Of a stretch of DNA of 10,832 bases, positions 5,304 to 10,832 are shown in pieces. Origin of the DNA: DASPWW01 sp035461345 (lineage in GTDB: Bacteria; Actinomycetota; Thermoleophilia; Solirubrobacterales; 70-9); contig DATHVJ010000085.1 of NCBI GenBank assembly GCA_035461345.1, forward strand, positions 1-10,832. Direction: 5' to 3'. The notes under the pieces were generated by a model. It was given only the letters and a program-made list of their open reading frames with translations, had not been told where the DNA came from and did no database searches. The first letter of the stretch is position 1, and the number at the start of each line of letters is the position of its first letter. The position numbers were made by a program, and so were the translations under genes.

Positions 5304-7163
5304 CTAAGCCGCCTGCTCCGCCCACGCGCCGTACAGGCGCGCGTACGGGCCGTCGCCCTCGATCAGCTCCTCGTGCGTGCCCGACTCCACGATCCGGCCG
5401 TCCTCCAGGACCACGATCCGCGCCGCCCGCCTGATCGTCGACAGGCGGTGGGCGATCACGATCGCCGTCCGCCCGATCAGCAGCCTCTCCAGCGCCCGCT
5501 CTATCTGACGCTCGGTGCGGACGTCCACGCTCGACGTCGCCTCGTCGAGGATCAGGATCCGCGGCGCGGCGAGCAGCGCGCGCGCGAACGCGACGAGCTG
5601 GCGCTGGCCCGCCGACAGGTGCACCCCGCGCTCGCCGACCTCGGTCTCGTACCCCTCCGGCAGCGCGGCGATGAACCCGTCCGCGCCGACCGCCGCCGCG
5701 GCGGCCCTGAGCTCCTCCTCGCCGGCGTCCGGCCTCCCGAAGGCGATGTTCTCCCTCACGGTTCCCGAGAACAGGAACCCCTCCTGCGGCACGATCCCGA
5801 GCTGTCCGCGGAGCCAGCTCGACCGCAGGTCGCGCACGTCGTGGCCATCGACGAGCACCCGCCCCCGCTGGGGGTCGTAGAACCGCGCCACCAGCTTTGC
5901 AAGCGTCGACTTGCCCGCCCCAGTCTCGCCGACGAGCGCCACCGTTTGTCCCGCCGGGACGTGGAGGTCGATGTCGCGCAGCGCCCAATCAAGATCATGC
6001 GCGCGATTTGCGAGCAGATCGCGCGGTTCGCGCGGGTCCGGCTCATCGGAATACGAGAAGGAGACGCCCTCGAGCTCGATCTCGCCCCGCAGCGTGCCCG
6101 GGTCGACGGCGTCCTCGCGATCGGTCATCTCCGGCTCGGTGTCGAGCAGGTCGAAGATCTTGTCGAGCGCCGCCATCCCCTGCTGGTAGGTGGTGTACAG
6201 CTGCGAGATCTGCTGGATCGGGTCGAAGAACGTCTGCAGGTAGCCGATGAACGCGACCACGACGCCGATCTCGATCGCTCCCTCCAGCGACTGGAACCCG
6301 CCGTAGAGGATGATCACCGCCGTCCCGACTGCGGACAGCAGCTCGACCGCCGGGAAGTACGACGCGTTCAGGTACACGGTCTTCATGTTCGCGTCGTAGT
6401 TCTCCCGGTTCAGCACGTCCATCCGCTGAACGTGCCGTGGCTCCTGAGCGAAGCTCCGCACTACGCGCACCCCGCTCAACGTCTCCTGCAGGTGCGCCGT
6501 GATGTTCGCGATCTTCACCCGCGTCACCCTGTACGCGTTCGCCGCCACGATCCGGAAGGCGATGCTCGCCACGGCCAGCAGCGGGAAGGTGAGGAAGGTG
6601 ATCAGGGCCAGCTGGACGTCGAGCAAGAGCATGATCGCGACCACCCCGAACAGCGTCAGAAGGCTCGAGAACAGGGTCACGATCCCGTCGGTGACGAGGC
6701 TGTCAAGCGCCTGCACGTCGTTCGTCAGCCGCGAGATCAGGACCCCGGGCCGCCGCCGGGTGAAGAACCCGATCGACATCGCCTGGAGGTGGGCGAAGAT
6801 CCGCTGGCGCAGGTCGGTCAGCGCCCGCTGCCCCACCCACCCCACGAGATAGGTCTCGACGTACGTCGCTCCCCAGTAGACGAGCGCCGAGGCGAGAAAC
6901 GCGACGACGATCAGCCGCAGTGCGCCGACGTCCTCCTCGACGATTCCCGCGTCGATCGCCTGTCCGACCAGGTACGGCGGCGCCAGGCCCGCGGCCGTGG
7001 CCGCGACCAGCGCCGCCAGCATCAGCCCGACCTTCGCCCGGTAGGGACGCAGCAGGCTCAGCAGCCAGCGCAGCTTTCGGGCGCGCTCGTCCTCGCCGCG
7101 GGCCAGCCGCCATAGGTCCTTGACCAGCAGCCAGACGCGCTCCAGCGGATGCCGCCCGTTCAC
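5304..7163 (-). CDS. ABC exporter half-transporter, canonical-Walker-B subunit
   Basis: One half of a heterodimeric ABC exporter, 619 residues, in the inner membrane. An N-terminal membrane domain of about six helices spans residues 40-330, and an ATPase domain runs from about 360. Walker A GETGAGKST is at 412-420, Q-loop Gln460 (IVPQEGFLFSG), signature LSAGQ at 516-520 (consensus LSGGQ), Walker B ILILD with catalytic Glu541, D-loop SSVD at 544-547 and switch His572. About 16 extra charged residues (near 373-390) lie between the A-loop Tyr371 and the strand before Walker A. The start is GTG at 7163, supported by AGGAGGT nine bases upstream; it overlaps the TGA of the partner gene by 4 bases (GTGA). 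Domain order and motifs match MDR-type exporters (BmrCD, LmrCD, TM287/288). The substrate, drug or lipid, cannot be read from the sequence. Confidence 0.93.
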   Translation of the reverse strand: MNGRHPLERVWLLVKDLWRLARGEDERARKLRWLLSLLRPYRAKVGLMLAALVAATAAGLAPPYLVGQAIDAGIVEEDVGALRLIVVAFLASALVYWGATYVETYLVGWVGQRALTDLRQRIFAHLQAMSIGFFTRRRPGVLISRLTNDVQALDSLVTDGIVTLFSSLLTLFGVVAIMLLLDVQLALITFLTFPLLAVASIAFRIVAANAYRVTRVKIANITAHLQETLSGVRVVRSFAQEPRHVQRMDVLNRENYDANMKTVYLNASYFPAVELLSAVGTAVIILYGGFQSLEGAIEIGVVVAFIGYLQTFFDPIQQISQLYTTYQQGMAALDKIFDLLDTEPEMTDREDAVDPGTLRGEIELEGVSFSYSDEPDPREPRDLLANRAHDLDWALRDIDLHVPAGQTVALVGETGAGKSTLAKLVARFYDPQRGRVLVDGHDVRDLRSSWLRGQLGIVPQEGFLFSGTVRENIAFGRPDAGEEELRAAAAAVGADGFIAALPEGYETEVGERGVHLSAGQRQLVAFARALLAAPRILILDEATSSVDVRTERQIERALERLLIGRTAIVIAHRLSTIRRAARIVVLEDGRIVESGTHEELIEGDGPYARLYGAWAEQAA

Positions 7164-8929
7164 AGTCTGGCCACCTCCTCGCGCTCCTCGAGGTCGCGCT
7201 GCAGGAACACCTGGTCCTCGAGCCCCTTCTCGGCCAGCTCGGCGTACAGCGCGCAGCGCTCCAGCAGCTCCTCGTGGGTGCCGCGGTCGACGATCCGGCC
7301 CTCGTCCATGACCACGATCTCGTCGGCGAGCGAGATCGTCGACAGCCGATGGGCGACGATGAACGTCGTCCGCCCCGCCATCGCCTCGCGCAGGCCGTCG
7401 CGGATCAGCGCCTCGGTTCGCGCGTCCACCGACGAGGTGGCGTCGTCGAGGATCAGGATCCGGGGGTCGGCGACCAGCGCCCGCGCGATCGCGATCCGCT
7501 GTCGTTGGCCGCCCGACAGCGTCAACCCCCGCTCGCCGACCTCGGTGTCGTAGCCGGAGGGCAGCGCGTGGATGAACCCGTCAGCCTGCGCGCGGCGCGC
7601 CGCCAGCTCGATCTCCTCCCCGGTCGCCTCGGGGCGCGCGTAGGCGATGTTCTCCGCCACCGACGCCGAGAACAGGAAGCTCTCGTCGGCGACGAACGCG
7701 ATCTGCGAGCGAAGCGAGGCGACGTCGACCTGACGCAAGTCGACGCCGTCGATCAGCATCGACCCGCGGCTCGGGTCGTAGAGGCGCGCCAGCAGCGCGA
7801 CCAGGCTCGTCTTCCCCGATCCGGTCGGCCCGACGAGCGCCACCGTGCGCCCGGCCTCCACCGTCAGATCGACATCCTCCAGCGCCGGTTCCCCGCCGTT
7901 GTAGGCCAGCGACACCCGCTCCATCTCCACGCGGCCCTTGCCCTCCGGCAGCGGCGGCGAGCCCGGAGCACTGGTGATCCGCGGCTCGCGGTCGAGCACC
8001 TCGAACAGCCGGTTCCCGCCCGCTATCGCCCGCTGCGCCATCCCCAGGGCGATCCCCAGCATCCGCATCGGGAACGTGAGCATCATCAGGTAGATGTAGA
8101 AGGCGCTGAACTCACCCAGGCTGAGCCCGCCGTCGATGACCTGCTGGCCGCCGATCAGCAGCACGGCGACGAGTCCGAGGTTGGGCAGGAAGCCGAGCAG
8201 CGGGTTGTAGAACGCACGCAGCCGGGTCGAGAACATGTTCTGGTCGAAGAGCCGCGTGACCGAGCGCCGGAAGCGGAGCATCTGGTGCTGCTCGCGGGCG
8301 AACGCCTTGACGATCCGGATCCCCGCGACGCCCTCCTCGGCGTCGGCGCTCACCTCGGCCATCCGCTGCTGAACCTCCTGCAGCGCGGGCCTGTTGCGGC
8401 GGTTGTAGCGCGACGCGGCCCAGACGACGAACGGCACCGGCAGCAGCGCCAGCGCGGCCAGCCACGGCTTGATCACGATCATCACGGCGCTCGCGAGCAG
8501 GATCGTGAGCGCGTTCTGGGTGATGAAGATCAGCCCGTAGCCGAGGAAGAAGCGGATCGACTGCAGATCGACGGTCGCGCGCGACATCAGCTGGCCGGTC
8601 TGCTGGGTGTCGAAGAACCCCAGCTCGAGCATCTGGAGATGGCGGTAGAAGACGTTTCGCAGGTCGAGCTCGACGCCGAGTGACACCTTGCCCGCGATCA
8701 GGCGGCGGCTGACCGTGAGCACCAGCCGCAGCACCCCGGCACCGAGGATCGCCACCACCAGCGGCAGGATCGCGTCACGGTCCTGCGTCTCGATCGCGTC
8801 GACCGCGGCCCCGACGAGGGCCGGGATCGCGACGGTCATGCCCATCGCGCCCGACGCCAGCACCAGCGACCAGATCGTCGCCCGCCTGTACGGGCGTAGG
8901 AAGCCGAGCAGCCGCTGGAAGGTGGACAT
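7160..8929 (-). CDS. ABC exporter half-transporter, degenerate-site subunit
   Basis: The first gene of the exporter pair, 589 residues. The membrane domain covers about 1-310 and the ATPase domain about 330-589. Walker A GPTGSGKT is at 367-374 and the signature is canonical LSGGQ at 471-475. Walker B reads ILILDD, so the catalytic Glu is Asp496. The Q-loop position reads Asp415 (AFVADESFLFS), where the family has Gln. D-loop SSVD is at 499-502 and switch His527 is intact. An Asp in place of the Walker B Glu is a known mark of the non-catalytic site in heterodimeric exporters. The C-terminus is extended and charged. ATG 8929 is chosen because MSTFQRLLGFLRPYRR is the usual elbow helix and a TATAGT box sits 7 bases upstream; the open frame continues to 9604, but that part is antisense to the Kelch gene. 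It forms an operon with the downstream half-transporter. Confidence 0.93.
   Translation of the reverse strand: MSTFQRLLGFLRPYRRATIWSLVLASGAMGMTVAIPALVGAAVDAIETQDRDAILPLVVAILGAGVLRLVLTVSRRLIAGKVSLGVELDLRNVFYRHLQMLELGFFDTQQTGQLMSRATVDLQSIRFFLGYGLIFITQNALTILLASAVMIVIKPWLAALALLPVPFVVWAASRYNRRNRPALQEVQQRMAEVSADAEEGVAGIRIVKAFAREQHQMLRFRRSVTRLFDQNMFSTRLRAFYNPLLGFLPNLGLVAVLLIGGQQVIDGGLSLGEFSAFYIYLMMLTFPMRMLGIALGMAQRAIAGGNRLFEVLDREPRITSAPGSPPLPEGKGRVEMERVSLAYNGGEPALEDVDLTVEAGRTVALVGPTGSGKTSLVALLARLYDPSRGSMLIDGVDLRQVDVASLRSQIAFVADESFLFSASVAENIAYARPEATGEEIELAARRAQADGFIHALPSGYDTEVGERGLTLSGGQRQRIAIARALVADPRILILDDATSSVDARTEALIRDGLREAMAGRTTFIVAHRLSTISLADEIVVMDEGRIVDRGTHEELLERCALYAELAEKGLEDQVFLQRDLEEREEVARL
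7173..7179 (-). promoter_or_regulatory. Shine-Dalgarno site deciding the GTG start at 7163
   Basis: On the - strand this reads AGGAGGT, nine bases before the GTG. It lies inside the 3' end of the upstream exporter gene. It is the clearest ribosome-binding site in the window and contrasts with the leaderless-type starts of the first genes of transcription units. Confidence 0.7.
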
Positions 8930-8936
8930 CCCTGTG

Positions 8937-8942
8937 ACTATA
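8937..8942 (-). promoter_or_regulatory. -10 element of the exporter operon (leaderless-type)
   Basis: On the - strand this reads TATAGT, 5 of 6 matches to TATAAT, in a locally AT-rich patch. Seven bases separate it from the ATG at 8929, so the transcript should begin at or next to the start codon. No clear -35 box is seen. Confidence 0.55.
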
Positions 8943-8973
8943 CAAACTGAAGTATCGCCTGCGGGGCGGAGTG

Positions 8974-8979
8974 TAGCCT
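8974..8979 (+). promoter_or_regulatory. -10 element of the Kelch gene (leaderless-type)
   Basis: TAGCCT (TANNNT) ends seven bases before the GTG at 8987. It shares a 57-base divergent intergenic region with the exporter promoter; the two -10 boxes are 31 bases apart, so the two polymerases would probably interfere with each other. Confidence 0.4.
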
Positions 8980-8986
8980 GGGGGCG

Positions 8987-10006
8987 GTGACCGACGTGGT
9001 GCGACGTGCAGGGATCGCGTCGGCGGTCGGCGCGCTCGCCGTCGCGGCGGTTGTCGCCGCGGCAACCGGCTCGGGCGGAGCCGCGGACGACCGCGACGCG
9101 GGGGCGGCGGCGGTCGACCGGTGGATCCCGCGCACGCCCAGTCCGCTCGAGCGCACCGAGGTCGCGGCGGCGCGGATCGGCCGCCACGTCTACGTCGTCG
9201 GCGGGTTCGAGGCGCAAAGCGGCGAGACGACGGGGGCGGTCGCCCGGTACAACGTCAAGCACGACCGCTGGAAGCGGGTCGAGCCGCTTCCGATCGGAGT
9301 CAACCACGCGACGGCCGCCGCTCACGACCGCAAGCTCTACGTGCACGGCGGGTTCACGGCCTCCGGCGGCCTTGCCGGCGCCACCTCCCGGCTCTACTCT
9401 TACAACCCCCGCCGTGACCGCTGGAGGCGCCTCAGGGACTCGGGCGTCCCGCGCGCTGCCCACGCCCTCGCGGCGATCGGCGATCGGCTGTACGCGGCGG
9501 GCGGCGCGAACTCCTCGAGCCAGGAGCTGAGCTCGCTCGAGGTCTACGACATCTCCGACGGCGAGTGGACCGACGGACCGTCGATGAGCGTGGGCCGCAA
9601 TCACGTCGCCGCCACCGTTGCGGGCGGCCGTTTCTACGTCCTCGGCGGCCGTCCCCTCAACACCGCCGTCGGCGAGGCGTTCGACCCTCGCTCACGCAGC
9701 TGGTCGTCGATCGCGCCCATGGGGACGCCGCGCAGCGGGTTCGCCGCAGCGCCGATACGGGGCAGGGTCGCCGTTTTCGGCGGCGAGGAGCTCGGGCCGG
9801 GTGGAACGACGATCGAGGAGGTCGAGCTGTATGACCCGGCGACGGATCGCTGGACCGAGCTCCCGGTGATGCGGACTCCGCGCCACGGGGTCGGAGGGGT
9901 GTCCCGGAAGCGACGCCTGTTCGCGCTCGAGGGAGGACCGCGGCCCGGGTTCGCGTTCTCCGATGCCGTCGAGTACCTCGACGTTCCGAAGGCACTCGTT
10001 CGCTAG
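8987..10006 (+). CDS. Exported Kelch-repeat beta-propeller protein
   Basis: A 339-residue protein. An N-terminal signal or anchor segment (RR at 6-7, hydrophobic to about 27) is followed by a short linker and six Kelch repeats. Each has the double glycine after a hydrophobic strand, at about 72, 121, 172, 220, 265 and 316, and most have the downstream Tyr/Trp spacing (YNxxxDRW at 88-95, YNPRRDRW at 139-146, YDPATDRW at 282-289). The sixth repeat is the most divergent, with EGG in place of VGG. Six repeats suit a closed six-bladed propeller, usually a binding scaffold or, in some families, an oxidase or epimerase; no catalytic signature is recognised. The GTG start is chosen because it gives the signal peptide at once and follows a -10 box. 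It is divergent from the exporter operon and convergent with the EamA gene, 13 bases apart. An extracytoplasmic location is inferred; the ligand is unknown. Confidence 0.88.
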   Translation: MTDVVRRAGIASAVGALAVAAVVAAATGSGGAADDRDAGAAAVDRWIPRTPSPLERTEVAAARIGRHVYVVGGFEAQSGETTGAVARYNVKHDRWKRVEPLPIGVNHATAAAHDRKLYVHGGFTASGGLAGATSRLYSYNPRRDRWRRLRDSGVPRAAHALAAIGDRLYAAGGANSSSQELSSLEVYDISDGEWTDGPSMSVGRNHVAATVAGGRFYVLGGRPLNTAVGEAFDPRSRSWSSIAPMGTPRSGFAAAPIRGRVAVFGGEELGPGGTTIEEVELYDPATDRWTELPVMRTPRHGVGGVSRKRRLFALEGGPRPGFAFSDAVEYLDVPKALVR

Positions 10007-10019
10007 GACGACGCGCTGC

Positions 10020-10832
10020 TCATGCCTCGACGGGCGCCGGGGCGCGCGACGTTCCCAGCGCGCCCGCGCTGGCGACGACGACGAGCGCGATCGCGACGAG
10101 CTCGATCGCCGACAGGCCCTGCCCGAGCACGACCAGCCCGACGAGCGCCGCGACCGCCGGCTCGAGGCTCATCAGCACCCCGAACGTGCCCGCAGCCAGC
10201 CTTCGCAGCGCCTCGAGCTCGAGCGAGTACGGGATCGCCGAGCTCAGCATCGCCACCCCGAATCCAACCGCCACCAGGCGTGGCTCGAGCAGCTCGGCGC
10301 CGCCGCCCACGACGCCGACGGGGACGAGCAGCGCCGCCGCAACGACCATCGCCATCGCCAGCCCGGTGGCGCCCGGAAGCGCCCGCCCGACGCGCGCCGA
10401 CAGCACGATGTATGCGCCCCAGAACCCACCGGCCAGAAGTGCCAGCCCGGCGCCGAGCTCGTCGAGCGAGCCGCCCGGCGCGGGGGAGAGGAGGACGATG
10501 CCGCATCCCGCCAGCACCGCCCACGCCGCATCGAGGCGGCGTCGAGAGGCGACGATCGCGACGCCGAGCGGGCCCACGAACTCCAGCGTCACCGCGAGTC
10601 CGAGCGGGATCCGGTCCAACGCCGCGTAGAAGCACAGGTTCATTCCCGCGAGCGCGACACCGAACGTGGCGACGTCGCGCAGCGCGGCCCACGACATGCC
10701 GCGCACCGCCGGCCTCCAGATCGCCGCCAGGACGAGCGCCGCGAGCGCCACCCGCAGGAGCACCGTCCCCGCCGGGCCGAGGTCGTCGAAGAGCGTCGTC
10801 GCCAGCGCCGCGCCGACCTGGACCGAGACCAC
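10020..10832 (-). CDS. EamA/DMT-superfamily exporter, RhtA-like (5' partial)
   Basis: An inner-membrane exporter of the drug/metabolite superfamily; 270 residues are visible. It is made of successive hydrophobic helices in two EamA halves. RhtA-family hallmarks are seen: SVQVGAALATTLF at the first helix, TLEFVGPLGVA at about 82-92, and SSAIPYSLELEALRRL followed by FGVLMSLEPAVAAL in the second half. RhtA of E. coli exports threonine and homoserine, so amino-acid or small-metabolite efflux is a fair guess, but the substrate is not proven. The GTG at the window edge sits within the first helix motif; RhtA proteins have about 20 more residues upstream, so the real start is beyond base 10832. Its stop faces the Kelch gene stop with 13 bases between and no terminator hairpin visible. 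Confidence 0.88.
   Translation of the reverse strand: MVSVQVGAALATTLFDDLGPAGTVLLRVALAALVLAAIWRPAVRGMSWAALRDVATFGVALAGMNLCFYAALDRIPLGLAVTLEFVGPLGVAIVASRRRLDAAWAVLAGCGIVLLSPAPGGSLDELGAGLALLAGGFWGAYIVLSARVGRALPGATGLAMAMVVAAALLVPVGVVGGGAELLEPRLVAVGFGVAMLSSAIPYSLELEALRRLAAGTFGVLMSLEPAVAALVGLVVLGQGLSAIELVAIALVVVASAGALGTSRAPAPVEA

Noticed and set aside
5373..7115. 580-codon open frame on the + strand
   Set aside because: It mirrors the exporter half-transporter; the translation is Arg/His/Asp-rich without membrane segments or motifs.
8930..9604. 225-codon N-terminal extension of the exporter gene on the - strand
   Set aside because: It is antisense to the Kelch gene, is not family-like, and a good -10 box and the usual elbow helix mark the ATG at 8929.

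Overview
The window is GC-rich (roughly 70% by eye), densely packed chromosomal DNA. Strong G/C bias at third codon positions, a tRNA gene without an encoded CCA end, and start codons placed 6-9 bases after -10-like hexamers all point to an actinobacterium. Thermoleophilia (Solirubrobacterales/Gaiellales type) is my best guess, but it is an inference from style and not a proven assignment. No IS element, phage gene, CRISPR array or other mobility signal is visible.

Left block, + strand, 1-4341. An APC-superfamily permease with a C-terminal universal-stress-protein-like domain (5' end outside the window) is followed by two RCK/TrkA-type nucleotide-binding proteins and a FAD/NAD(P)H-dependent reductase. 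The last three genes are almost gapless: 2 bases between the RCK genes, and a 4-base ATGA overlap into the reductase. A permease beside two RCK proteins is best read as a potassium uptake module of the KimA/Trk kind. The first RCK protein lacks the RCK_C domain. The coupled flavoprotein is an unexpected partner.

Middle, 4342-5291. A clean tRNA-Gln(CTG) gene is followed by a striking 50-base nested inverted repeat, then by a small secreted lipoprotein of unknown function with a Pro/Ala and Gly/Thr-rich tail.

Right-centre, - strand, 5304-8929. Two overlapping genes encode the halves of a heterodimeric ABC exporter (MDR type, comparable to TM287/288, BmrCD or LmrCD). The deviations from consensus in the two halves fall on the same composite ATP site, so one site looks degenerate and the other canonical.

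Right, 8987-10832. Divergent from the exporter, across only 57 bases, is an exported six-blade Kelch propeller protein. It converges with an EamA/RhtA-type inner-membrane exporter on the - strand whose N-terminus lies beyond the window. Nothing here clearly constitutes a new system. The most interesting points are the permease/RCK/flavoprotein operon, the composite degenerate ATP site, the hairpin after the tRNA gene, and the recurrent leaderless-type start sites.
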